A stretch of 64,000 nt of DNA from Branchinecta lynchi (lineage: Eukaryota > Arthropoda > Branchiopoda > Anostraca > Branchinectidae), in contig JAKZAP010000013.1 in NCBI GenBank assembly GCA_023053575.1, positions 18,323,689 through 18,387,688 of the forward strand, read 5' to 3'. Below are positions 52,171-62,139 of the stretch, piece after piece; positions within the stretch are counted from its first letter, which is position 1, and each line of letters begins with the position of its first letter. The position numbers and the translations under genes are program-made. Under the pieces are notes generated by a model. That model was not told the origin of the DNA, ran no database searches, and saw nothing but the letters and a program-made list of their open reading frames with translations.

Positions 52171-53135
52171 TCAGTCCCTCCTTGGGCGCTTATTTCCCCT
52201 TCCCCCACGGCCCCTGAAGCCTCCACGACCACCCCCGCGGCCGCCTCTTCCCCCTCGACCAGCTGGTCGCTTCTGACCCCGTGCCTCAACACGACGGGCG
52301 GCTGTCTTCTTAATGAACTCCTGCTCAGCATCGCCTTCAAGGATTGACACTTTGGCATCAACGTCATTCACCTTAATTGTGTCCCCAACCTTTTCTTTTA
52401 TTGTCTTAGCAAGCTCAGCAGTCGGCAGGCGAACAAAGGCTGTGACTTGATCATTCTCGTTTTCGATCTCAACAAACTTGATCTCACCCTGCCCGCTTTC
52501 GATGAACTTGGCAAAGGCGTCTTTAATTGCCTTCCAGTCACACTTGCTGTCGAGGTCTGTGACGAGGATAACTGAGCCATGCTCAATATTTTCCGTCATT
52601 TCCTTGATCAAGTCTTTCTTGTCTTGCTCATTTTTCTCGAGCTTGGCCTTTTTCACTTCATCCTTCTTCTGGAACGCTTCATCTTTCTCCTTGCGCCAGT
52701 CCTCATGCCACTGTCGGAACAGTGTGACGTCCTTGTACTTGACTGACTCAAGCGCCATGAACTTCTCTGCTTGCTCTCGGTCTTCAAACTGAACCAAAGC
52801 TGTGCCCTTGAAGTTCTGTGTTGGTTTCACGCCAAAATAGCGCATTTGAACATTCGTGACAGTTAGATGATCTTTGAAGTAGTCCAAAAGCTCATCTAAA
52901 GTGGAGCTCTTGTCAAATCCCTTGCAGTAAACAGTTCTGAGGGATAACTCTTTCTTTAGATCATCTGTAACCTCAGGAATAGGTTTGGTCGGGTTTCTAC
53001 GAATTTTCAGACCATCTTCAGCTATCTCAAGAAGACCACTTTCGGACTTCTTCAGGGCGTCAACAATAACAGCAGCATCAGGAGACAAAGCAGCAAGACG
53101 CTTGAACTTCAGCATGGTCTCAAGGGTAACCCAGC
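52171..53135 (-). CDS. La: La coding exon 2 (rest of La motif, RRM1, RRM2, RG tail)
   Basis: The acceptor is CTCCTTTTTCAG|GCTGGGTT at 53136/53135. The first two bases complete Gly, giving [19 protein letters not shown], which matches the La-motif wing. The frame then runs unbroken to TGA at 52173-52171. The last 35 codons are GC-rich Gly/Arg repeats. Confidence 0.96.
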
Positions 53136-56100
53136 CTGAAAAAGGAGTAGTCTAAGTGAGAGTTCTTGAGCCAAGCAATTACAAACCCGACTACTCTTCA
53201 ACTCTCCTTGTTTTCCCAGGTGTATCAGGGACCTGATCAGACTTACTTCAGAATAGTAATTTCCCCGAATCGAACATCGGGGGTGGGGGGGGGGGGGGGT
53301 GGAGAAACTCGGGATCTTGAGGCAAGCATAACTTACGATAAATATTCTTTGAGCCCAAGCTGACTTTGAAACATATTTTCAAACAATGTTTACAACAGAT
53401 ATACGTCAGCTACGATTCTTCGTCAGCGATATTTCGGCCCTTCTTGGCAAGGGTCCTCGTCAGGCTGTCAATCTTCTTGGTCAACTTCGGGGAAGGAAAC
53501 AAACCTGTAATCCAGGCTTACAGGGCCGAAATATCGCTGACGAAGAATCGTAGCTGACGTATATCCAATCAACTGCTAATATGGTTGTAAATACAGATAA
53601 GTCAGCAATTGTAAGTTTTTCCTTTTTAAAAAGTAGCCCAGAATTTTTCCCTGTCCCTGAAAATGGTTTAATTGTTGAACAAATTACCCTTCTTGGAGTT
53701 ACACTCTCTTCAGATTTAACTTGGAAGAAGAATACAAAAAATTTAATAAACAAGAGCTACGAGCTCATATGGCACTTGTACGAGTAGGCTGTACAAGAAA
53801 GTAGATGAGAACGTCACAAAATACACCCGCCATCCAAAAATGCGGTTCGGAAATAGAAATAGGATATTTAGTTTCACTCATTTCTGAGCAGTTGCGGCAT
53901 CGTCTCGATTGTCTGTAGCAAATGCACATGACTGTTCAAACTTTCATCCCAATAAATCCATTTGTTTGATCCCTAGACGTGCTACACGATTTCCGGTACT
54001 CACTATCTCCACCTACCGTGGCCGAATCTGGTTCGGAATACAAAAAACTCGACCACCTAAAGCATCTTTTTATACCATCTATCAAGTTTCACTCGAATCT
54101 GAGCGTTTTTGGAAAATTCCGGTACCCCCCCCCCCCCTCCCACCAACGTTGTCGGAGCCGGTTCGGGCCCAATCTCTTAATTCCCTGTTCCTGTCCATCA
54201 AGTTTTACTGAAATTGGAGCATAGCCTATTTGCAATTTCCCAGTACGCCCCCCCCCCCCTACCTTGGCCGAATCCGGCCCGGACGCCAAATAACAAATCT
54301 AGGCCGCATAAACTCGGCACTGTCGAATTTGCATCTCATTCGGTCCATCCGTTTGGTTTTTGTGCATGTCAAAAGTCCCCCCACCCCCAATTCCCCTAAT
54401 CGTGGTCGCATATGGTTCGAACGCATGTTTTACATGTCAAGGCCATCGATTCGTATCACCCGTGAAGTTTCACTCGAATCGACCACTCGTTTGCAATTTA
54501 TAGAAGTCAATTTCCATATTTCTCTTCTCTTGCTCCCCACAAAATGCTCGGATCTAGGAACGGAAGTTTCCGGGGGTATATTGTGTCAGGTTCTTAAGTC
54601 AAGATAATTCGGGTCGCTAATATGCCTGCAAAGTTTCGTTGTCGTTTTACATCTGGAACTATTCTAACTCACGACTACCGGAATTCCAGGAAACCCCCTC
54701 CAACTCCCCCCACAGAGCCCCAAAACCATCTGGCTCTGTCAATTTCATCTAGGCCTAATGCTTGTTCCATCCATTAAGTTTCGTCCCAATCCCTCTGCTT
54801 TTAGAGTTTCTTGAGTTTCCCCCCCCCCCCCCATCCCCACAGTTATCGGACCCGACGTCCGAGGCGATAGCTCACCAGACAAGTTTCATTCGAATCCGGT
54901 CACCCGTTCAAAAGTTATGCACGCCACTAGATTCCGGACTCCCCATCCACCCACTCCACCCACAATGGTCGGGTCGGGGAAACGGCTGTTCTCAAGTCAA
55001 TCTGTTTGGATCCCTGACATACCTGCCAAGTTTCATCGCCCTAGGACATCAGGAAGTATGCCGAACTCGCGGGATCGCTAGAAATCCGGACCCCCACCCC
55101 AACTCCCCCACAGTGCCCTGATCCGGTCCGGTTATGTCAATGACGTATCTAGGACTCGTGCTTGTTTTTCCCACCAAGTTTCATCCCGATCCCTCCACTC
55201 GAAGCGTTTCTCAAAATTTCCGGTTCCCTCCTCCAGCTCCCCCCAGTGTCATCGGATCCGGCCCGGATTTAAAGTGAGACGTCTGAGACACGAGGTCATC
55301 CTAAATATCAACTTTCATCAAGATCCGATCACCCGTTCGCAAGCTAAAAATACCTCAAATTTTGGCTTCACCCTCCCTCACTCCCCCCCCCCCCCCCCAG
55401 ATGGTCGAATCGGGGAATTGACGATTTCTTATTGAATCTGGTCGGGTCCCAGAGATGCCTGTCAATTTCCATCGTCCCAGCACATCAGGAAGCACGGAAC
55501 TCGCGGGATCACTACAAATTCGGACTTCTCCCCCCCCCCCCCCCAACTCCCCCAAAGTGAGCGGATCCGTTCCGGTTATATCAGTCACGTATCTAGGACT
55601 TTTGCTTGTACTTTCCACCAAGTTTCATCCGGATCCCTCCACTCTAAGTGTTTTCCAAGATTTCCGGTTTCCCTCTCCAACTCCCCCCAATGGCACCGGA
55701 TCCGGTCTGGATTGAGACACGAAGTCCTTCCATATATCAAGTTTCATTAAGATCCGATCATCCGTTCGTAAGCTAAAAATATCTCATTTTTCCTATTTTT
55801 TCCGGATTCCCCCTCCCTCCACTCCCCTCCAGATGGTCGGATCGGGGAAGCGACCATTTCTAATTTAATCTGGTCCAGCTCCTGATATGCCTGCCAAGTT
55901 TCATCGTCCTAGCTTATCTGGAAGTGCCCGAACTAGCAAAACCGGGACCGACTGACGGACAGAAATTACAATCGCTATATGGCACTTGAGTAAGCTCAAG
56001 TGCCATAAAAAAGGCAATTCATCCATGTCAATAGTTAAAACCCTGACTAAATTTGGGGTTCCAGAAAAGGTATTGATTAATCTATTTTGTATGTTCGTCC

Positions 56101-59100
56101 GAAGTCTACTTGAATATGCGTGTCCGGTTTGGCACTATGCTCTGACAAAAGAGGATACAGATTCCATTGAAAGTGTACAGAAACGTACTCTCAGAATTAT
56201 ATACAGAGGACCTAACATGCCTTTTTGTTTTCTTTTGAATCATTTTAAACTTGAGACCCTCCATCATAGACGGGAGAGGCTGTGCAGAGATTTTGGTATG
56301 AAGTCCCTACCGAACCCCTCCTTCCGCTCCCTTCTGCCGCCTCTCTTCCAACCTCAACGTTTGCGTCCGCAAAGAGCGTGTGCGGAGCGAATACCCAAGC
56401 TAGAACCCCGTTACTACCGTACGGAGCTGTACAGAAATAGTTTTATCCCTAAATTTGTACATATTTTCAACAAAGAGGTTTAGTCATTCTTGTTTGTGTA
56501 TCATTTTTATGTTTTTGTGTTAGGCCATATTTAGTTTGAATTATTTATCTTGATATTATGACAGACATTATTGATTTGTCTTCGTGTATATTGACGTATT
56601 CAACACGCCATTTGGCCCCAAGCCACGATATGTGTTGATATTTGAAATAAACTGAAACTGATGTAAACATCGTTTGAAAATAACGTGGGGGCGTGCGGCA
56701 TCGGACACAAATAAAATTTGACAGTTGGGAAGAGCTCAGGTGGTGGATGTCCCCATCTCTTGTCTGGACCGGATCCGATAATTCTGGGGGAGGGAGGGAT
56801 TTGGAGAGGGGCCGGAAATCTCCGGACAGGCTTAAAGTGGAGGCATTGGGATGGAGCTTGATTACAAAATCAAGGACAAGTTGTAAATACATTTGGAAAC
56901 GGACCGGATCGACGAATTGTGGGGGGGGGAGGTAGAGGGAGTTTCCCGGAATTCCGGTGATGAAGAGTTAAGGTACTTATACATGTAGACTGCTGGGCCG
57001 ATGAAATTCGGCAGGTATATTAGGGACACGATCAGATTGACTTGGAAGCAGTCATTTACCTGATCAGACGTCTTCAGGGGAGTGGAGGGAATTGAAATCC
57101 GGATTACCGAAATTTTGTGTCATACATAACTTTTCAATGGTTGGTCGGATCCAAAGGAGATTTGATAATTGATAAGAGGACGTGTTCCTGATGTAATGAT
57201 ACCTTTTCATAATCACCAAGGGCCTGTGATGCAGGCTATGCTTACAAACGAGTTTTTATCCACCTTGTAGTGCATATCTTAACTCCAAAGTGAAAAAAAT
57301 ATTGTTGACCAGAAAATACAATTTCACAATTCTCAAGAGCCCATGATCATTTTTGCCTCAGGAGTTTTGCTTACAAATGACTTTCCAACATACTGAACGC
57401 AAGTGGACAAAAACATTCCTAAGAGACAATAATTTTTTAAGATCTCCAAGGGCCCATGATCATCTGTACCCCAAGTATTTTGCTTAGAGATTCAATTTTA
57501 GCCCTCTTAAAGTCTACATTTTATGAGAAAAAAAAAATACTTTCAAGCAAATGATACACTTTCATGACCAAACAGCCCATGTTCATTTGTGTACCAGTGC
57601 TTTTGCTGACAAAATGGATTCCTAGCCCCCCTTAAAGTGTGCATTGTAACCGCAAAGTGCATGGCATATTTTTTACTAAACCACACATTTTCATGAATCT
57701 GAACAGCCCATAACCGTCTGTGCTTTCAGATAGTGCAAAACTTAGCCAACACCCTTAACTACTACGTAGTCTGCTTGCAAGTGCCATATAATTGTACAGC
57801 TCTTGTTTCAATTTAAAAGCAAAAAAAAACATAGCTTTCTAGATCACTTGTGCTTCGTTAAACTACTAGCTAACATGGAAGAAGAACAGGAGTCGGATCA
57901 TTGGACTATTCACAGGAAACAACCCTCATCATATATAGACCCTTAATTCCGAGACACAGTGCCCTGGAGCACGGGCAGGGTACAACCATGAGAATAAGTT
58001 TGTAGCGATTCAAAGATCACAGATTATTAGGGCAGTCTACTGCAAATTCCTGACTTTGGGGTCCTCTATCCCAAGCACTGGAACCCAGCATTTGGCATAG
58101 GGTATCTCAAGACTGTATTGTGGGGTTGGCGTACTATGCCCTTGATCCAGATAGACTCCAGGGAAGTCTAGTCACTTTTCTTTGATGGCAACTGTGAAAT
58201 GAGGCTGCAAAATTCTGTGACATACTAGAACAAATGAAATTTGATACCCTTTTTCCAGTTTCAACGAAAAAAACATAGCTTTCTATGCCACTTGGAGCCT
58301 GTTTCACCCTTCTAACAATAGTAACTATTAGTTACTATTCCATTCCAACCTTACAAAGTTACTACGCTGACCGTTCTCAAAATAGTAACTAATAGTAACT
58401 GTTTGCTTACCATGCTCTGGAGGGTCATAAGCGTGGTAACTACAAATATCTGTAACATGATTCGATGGGTTGACCCGTGAGTGATATTTTACAGAAAATT
58501 TAAAAATGCATTCTAGCCATGATGCCAAGAAGCAGAAAATTTGTGATGGTAAATAGGGTGGAACACCTCTTAGGCTACTAGGCAAGACACCCTTGGAATT
58601 CATTTTCAAATTCTGAGCTCTCAAGAACTGGATTTTGGTTCTGCTACCTTTCAGCTTTGTTTTGACGTCAAAATTGCCTCACTACCTCAGTCCCAGGAAT
58701 TATAGTTATCTTCTGAACATATTGTAAATCATCTTACAAAATACCCAGACAATGCCATCTGCAAGATGACATGCCAATAAACATCATCAGATGCTTTTAG
58801 AAGCCATGATCAATCCGCCAAACTTCAACAAACTTAAACAGAAATTATATCTTAGTTTATTGGACAAGGAGTAGGCATCAGTCACTGACAAACCTCTGAT
58901 TTTTTTATATCCCATGCCAAACACTGGATACATGTTGGTACCCTAACCATGACCAATCCCACTACAGGTGAACTGGTATTCATTCAAATCATCAATATTT
59001 TATTGGGTCAAAGTATCCAGTATTGGGCTTAGTGAATCATGCATTAGGCAAAGGGTATGTCAAATGCTAGATATACCCAACTTTTAGAATAGGGTATAAA

Positions 59101-60706
59101 AAAAATCAAGGGTTTGTGGTTGACTGGTAGGCATAAGGTGTAGACCAATCAGGGCTTTTGTGGTAATGTAGTGCAGTACTGATACCAATAGATTAGGCCA
59201 CACTCTGTTATTTTTTTTAAAAATTTGCTATTTTTTGCTCATTTTATTTAGCACCCTTTTCCTTTTCAGTTAGTAACCACTAGAAAGGTCCTTGTACTTT
59301 TGACTTGGACATGTTTTGTTGTTTGAAAGCCTGCTTTATAAATCATGTTGACTTAAAGCTCCCAAGCCAGCAGTCAAACTAGAATATACACTGCAACTTG
59401 GAGGCTCTCTTGCTTTGCCCCGACCTTAAAATCAGTAGATAACCAGTTTGTTTAGGGGGGGGGGGGGGGGCTTTAATTGATACTTGAAGATACTACAGTG
59501 CAGTCAACCACAAACCCTTGTTTTCAGGATACCCTATGCCAAATGCTGGATAGCTGTTGGTACCCTAACCCTGACTTACCCCACTACAGATGGATATGAA
59601 TTCTGATTGGTTGATTTTTGAACTTCAGTCAAAGTCAAATCATCAATATTTTACTGGGTTCAAGTATCCAGCATTAAGCCGCCAAACCCTAGATATAGGC
59701 TACCTGGCGCTTGTCATGGAGGTATCAAAAATCAGAAATTTGTGGTTGACTGCTTCAGTGGAAGAAAAAAGTTCCAGTTAACTCTCTAGAAAAACAAGAA
59801 GAGGTATTATCTATAAAATAAATAAAACTGTTTTCCTGAAAATCGTTGCATTGATAATGTCAAAAAAGCTTCAAAATCACATACAGGAGGGGTATCCAAC
59901 CTCAAATTTATATTGACCTCGAACTTGGCCTAAAAACCTTACAAGAAAATTTGTGTGCAGCCAAAAAGAGGTGCTCTGACACTCACGGTTTCCTTCTTGA
60001 CAGTTAGGACCTTTTTAGTATCGGACTGAAATTTCCTTCCAACCTTTTTTGGCCAGGTTCAAAGTTGTGTAAATTGAGGTTGGATACCAGCCTAATGTCC
60101 CTGAAACCCCTCCAGTACTTCTGTGACATTTAGACATAAGTACAATTCCAGCAACAAATACTGTCACAGCTGTGAACCTTGTATTTATTTAAAGAAGTCT
60201 TTCCATTCGTGCACTAACAAATTTGTCTTCTCAGCCGGGCTCTGGACATTCTGTTATTTAGTTTATTATTAAAAAGAACCTGAACCTGTAACCATAACAG
60301 AAGCCCAGTCCCCAGAAAACTGTTGATTCATCATAACAGAAGCCCATTCCCCACAAAACTGTTGAGTCATCGCAGAAAATTCATGTACTCGCAATGCAGC
60401 TTCAATGTATTATCTCGGAGGAAAACCTGTGACAAAGAAGATGGCTTTCTTTTGAGATACTGTTTACCTTTTTCGGAAATTTCTTTGGTGAGATAAAGAC
60501 ATCAAAAGCTGGGCAATGGAATAGGTAGATTAAATTCTGCCGGAAACAGTATAAGCTCCAGTACCCGTCTTTTCAACAGAAAATAAGAATTCCTTACCAT
60601 CGTCCTTCTTGATTTCTTCTTGTAGAAATTTGTCTCGCGTAAGGTTCGCGTCATTGAAGTAGTATTCTACTTGTCTGATGATTTTTGCGTCAAGATCAGT
60701 CGCCAT
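52171..60706 (-). CDS. La: La ribonucleoprotein (La/SSB autoantigen homologue), two coding exons
   Basis: Join 60706-60598 and 53135-52171 on the minus strand: 357 residues plus TGA. La binds the 3' UUU-OH of new RNA polymerase III transcripts in the nucleus, protects them and helps them fold. The La motif (about 1-85) has the uridylate-pocket residues in the expected spacing: Q12, Y15, Y16, D25, F27 and F47, each eight positions earlier than in human La. RRM1 spans about 101-175 (VYCKGF at 105; KGTALVQF at 146). A lysine-rich helical linker precedes a second RRM-like domain (about 222-305, starting SVILVTDL). The tail (323-357) is Arg-Gly-rich and ends NKRPRRD, a likely nuclear-retention and RNA-contact region. 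Family length is usually about 390-410, so this is slightly short at the C-terminus. Confidence 0.96.
53205..53330 (-). mobile_element. Small family B remnant beside La exon 2
   Basis: Words GTATCAGGGACCTGATCAGA, TAGTAATTTCCCCGA and a GT/G tract match type-II units. It lies in the La intron less than 100 bases from the exon 2 acceptor. No termini are present. Confidence 0.55.
53340..53562. repeat. F7: complete foldback repeat with intact hammerhead-like core
   Basis: Arms of 37 bp are perfect inverted copies (53404-53441 and 53523-53560; ACGTCAGCTACGATTCTTCG ...). An outer segment (TTTGAGCCCAAGCTGACTTT, 53349) and an inner loop (TCAACTTCGGGGAAGGAAAC) are shared with other copies. The left arm plus loop holds the ribozyme-like core on the minus strand. 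The right arm abuts RT fragment N4. Confidence 0.8.
53421..53471 (-). ncRNA. Hammerhead ribozyme-like core in F7
   Basis: On the minus strand: GACAGC, then CUGACGA, then a stem GGACCCUU / AAGGGCC, then GAA, then self-complementary AUAU, C and GCUGACG. CAGC pairs with GCUG (helix I), the second stem is helix II, and AUAU could form helix III only between two molecules. CUGANGA and GAAA are the invariant hammerhead boxes, and cleavage would follow the C. Minimal hammerheads of this kind are known in Penelope-like elements. Activity is inferred, not shown. Confidence 0.55.
53560..53750 (+). pseudogene. N4 part 1: non-LTR reverse transcriptase fragment (thumb region)
   Basis: The frame reads [15 protein letters not shown] then [17 protein letters not shown], the stretch between the YADD block and the C-terminal helices of CR1/RTE-like RT proteins (compare MVVNxxKT and FLGVxLDxxLTW in that family). 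It begins abruptly at the end of foldback F7 and is interrupted after LINK by family B element B5. It continues at 56009. Confidence 0.75.
53749..56008 (+). mobile_element. B5: family B element inserted into RT fragment N4
   Basis: The left end is AACAAGAGCTACGAGCTCAT then ATGGCACTTG (53749-53779). About four 430-bp type-II units follow (GCCTGCCAAGTTTCATCG near 55023 and 55885, a diverged form near 55457). The right end is GGGACCGACTGACGGACAG then the perfect 13-bp hairpin TATGGCACTTGAG-TAAG-CTCAAGTGCCATA (55978-56007). The RT reading frame on both sides shows where it entered. Confidence 0.87.
56009..56665 (+). pseudogene. N4 part 2: non-LTR RT C-terminus and 3' end
   Basis: After B5 the RT reading resumes as [13 protein letters not shown], then [14 protein letters not shown] and [16 protein letters not shown], a classic C-terminal block of CR1/Rex/RTE-type ORF2. 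It ends [11 protein letters not shown] with TAG near 56481. The 3' untranslated part runs to a terminus with GAAATAAACTGAAACTGATG near 56645-56665, like the short 3' repeats of CR1-group elements. The coding part has no internal stops, so this copy was young when split. Confidence 0.82.
56670..57808 (-). mobile_element. B6: truncated family B element
   Basis: Reverse orientation. Type-II units (56690-57180) lead into about four type-I units (57190-57750, GGGCCCATGATCATTTTTGCC) and the left terminus GCAAGTGCCATATAATTGTA then CAGCTCTTGTT (57779-57808). The hairpin end is absent; it abuts the 3' end of N4. Confidence 0.72.
58295..58569. mobile_element. G4: GTAACTA-rich MITE, diverged
   Basis: Ends GAGCCTGTTTCACCCTTCTA and AATAGGGTGGAACACCTC; the interior has inverted GTAACTA runs, ACGCTGACCGTTCTC and ATTCTAGCCATGATGCCAAG. 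It lies in the La intron. Confidence 0.65.
58879..59126. mobile_element. hAT-like MITE copy 1
   Basis: Inverted ends CAGTCACTGACAAACCTCTG and CAAGGGTTTGTGGTTGACTG. The flanks are a perfect 8-base duplication, GTAGGCAT (58871-58878 and 59127-59134), the hallmark size for hAT elements. It is 248 bp and non-coding. Confidence 0.78.
59501..59752. mobile_element. hAT-like MITE copy 2
   Basis: Inverted ends CAGTCAACCACAAACCCTTG and AAATTTGTGGTTGACTG. The flanks are CTACAGTG and CTTCAGTG, 8 bases with one mismatch. The interior CCCTATGCCAAATGCTGGAT matches copy 1 and a decayed piece near 58090. Confidence 0.76.
60598..60706 (-). CDS. La: La coding exon 1 (N-terminal half of La motif)
   Basis: It starts at the ATG of [20 protein letters not shown], the usual La N-terminus; the frame upstream is open for only a few codons without another ATG. 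It ends KKDD-G with the donor ATG|GTAAGG at 60598/60597, splitting a Gly codon. It encodes 36 residues plus one base. Confidence 0.94.
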
Positions 60707-60719
60707 TCTGATGAATCTT

Positions 60720-61190
60720 ATCAAAAATCAATGGAAACGGAAAATTCGGCTGGGTACCCACGTGTTTTCTAGGTCATCTACTTCTTCTATAAAAAAAAAA
60801 ATTACTGAAAATGTTATCTGCCGGTAGCTCTTCTCCCATAAAGTTCTGCCCGCTAGAAGCCAGCATCTGCTTTTACGGAATAGCTGAAAAAAGTAAAAAA
60901 AAGAATTCTCAGAGGGCAGTCGGAATACTTTTTAGTGTCATCTATTAAACTGTAGATGGCATTGTTAGCAATCCATGTTTGCTTCCTGCAGCTTGGATAA
61001 GTCGGATAGATTTATTTTCTCAACCAACACTTGTAAACGCAGATATCACAAGGAAGAAGATTTATTTTTATATTCATGCTGTGAAAGTACTAGAAAGTAG
61101 GCTACCTTGTTCTGTTCTGTTTGAGTAGCTCCCTGTCTGAGCGTTTTTTTCCCAGGACTGTTGTGTTATCACTGTGATCTGGCAAAAAGT
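60720..61190 (-). other. La upstream region
   Basis: On the La strand the 75 bases before the ATG hold an E-box-like CACGTG (about 60758-60763) and no TATA box at a fitting distance. A 5' non-coding exon cannot be excluded. The rest is AT-rich. Confidence 0.4.
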
Positions 61191-61194
61191 TTTT

Positions 61195-61335
61195 TATTTT
61201 TGAACTTAAGGGCACTAGAAATTCATCTGAAAGCAAAACCTCTGAGGCAAAAATTATGATGGGCTCATGGAAATCATGCCATGGTTTCGTCACCCACAAA
61301 ATCATTGAAGCACAAATAATCATGGAAATAATCAG
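61195..61335 (+). mobile_element. Single type-I unit of family B
   Basis: GGCACTAGAAATTCATCTGA, AAAACCTCTGAGGCAAAAAT and GATGGGCTCATGG match the type-I unit found in B1, B3 and B6. The flanks carry no B termini. Confidence 0.5.
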
Positions 61336-61419
61336 CGACATTCCGACTTATGATGCAGAATTCATCAAAAGCGATAATTTACTTTAATAAGATATTTATA
61401 GTCGGTAGAAGCTTCAGTT

Positions 61420-61530
61420 ATTTATTACAGATTTGTTTCCATCCCCGAAGTTGAACCAGAGGATTGACAGCCTGACGAGGACCCTTGCCAAGAAGGGATG
61501 AAATATCGCTGATGAAGAATCGTACAGAGG
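61420..61530 (+). repeat. F8: foldback-family fragment with near-intact hammerhead core
   Basis: TTATTTATTACAGATTTGTT then CCCCGAAGTTGAACCAGAGG and GACAGCCTGACGAGGACCCT ... GAAGGGATGAAATATCGCTG (61465-61512). All core boxes are present; helix II has lost its lower GG/CC closure. Confidence 0.65.
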
Positions 61531-61674
61531 TTGAGCAAAATGCAGATAAAAACCTTTCCTGTCATCGCCCCAATCGTGCAGCAAAAACAGTGTCTGTGTC
61601 AGAAATTAAATCTCAAGACTAGTTTTTTCATTATAGTTGTATTTGAAGATAATTTAATATAATAAGATATTTAT

Positions 61675-61870
61675 AGTTGGTAAAAGCTTCAGTTATTTAT
61701 TACAGGTTTGTTTCCTTCCCCGAAGTTGAACCAGAGGATTGACGGCCTGACGAGGACCCTTGCCAAGAAGGGCCAAAATATTGCTGACGAGTAATCATAG
61801 CTGACGTATCCGTTGTAAACACTGTTTGAATAAATGTTTCAAAATCAGCTTGGGCTCAAAGAATATTTAA
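61675..61870 (+). repeat. F9: foldback-family copy, right arm complete
   Basis: It repeats the F8 segment (including TTATAGTTGGTAAAAGCTTC upstream, so F8 and F9 are a tandem pair about 260 bases apart) and continues through TAGCTGACGTATCCGTTGTA to CAAAATCAGCTTGGGCTCAA then AGAATATTTA, which is the outer end of the family. The core GAAA is AAAA here. Confidence 0.65.
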
Positions 61871-62139
61871 ACTTGAGTAATTCAGGAAGAAGAAATTAGA
61901 CAAGCACAAACAAGTTATTTTTCAGCTTAAAAGATGCAACGAGAAGCGAAAACGGGGTATCGTGCGGGACTGTAATTCAGGAAGGATCAACTGGTTAATT
62001 ACTAATGAGTTTTTTCTCGGCAAAATTGAGAATAAATTAAAAGGGGATGAGAAATGAAGTATGAACGAGCGCGGGACTCCAGCATATTACAAGCCTGATC
62101 TTTTGGTTACCTGTAAGAAGACCCCTGGCCCCGTGGGAG

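Larger units (their letters stand above)
53136..60597 (-). other. La intron 1 (7.5 kb), filled with nested mobile elements
   Basis: GT-AG limits are set by the two La exons. From high to low coordinate it holds two hAT-like MITEs (59.5-59.75 and 58.9-59.1 kb), a G-type MITE (58.3-58.6), family B fragment B6, the non-LTR fragment N4 split by element B5, foldback F7 and a small family B remnant (53205-53330). The remaining stretches, chiefly 57.81-58.29, 58.57-58.88, 59.13-59.49 and 59.76-60.59 kb, are AT-rich and contain no exon I can recognise. Confidence 0.85.

Noticed and set aside
52478..52792. Plus-strand 104-codon ORF opposite La exon 2
   Set aside because: It is the antisense shadow of the lysine-rich La linker.
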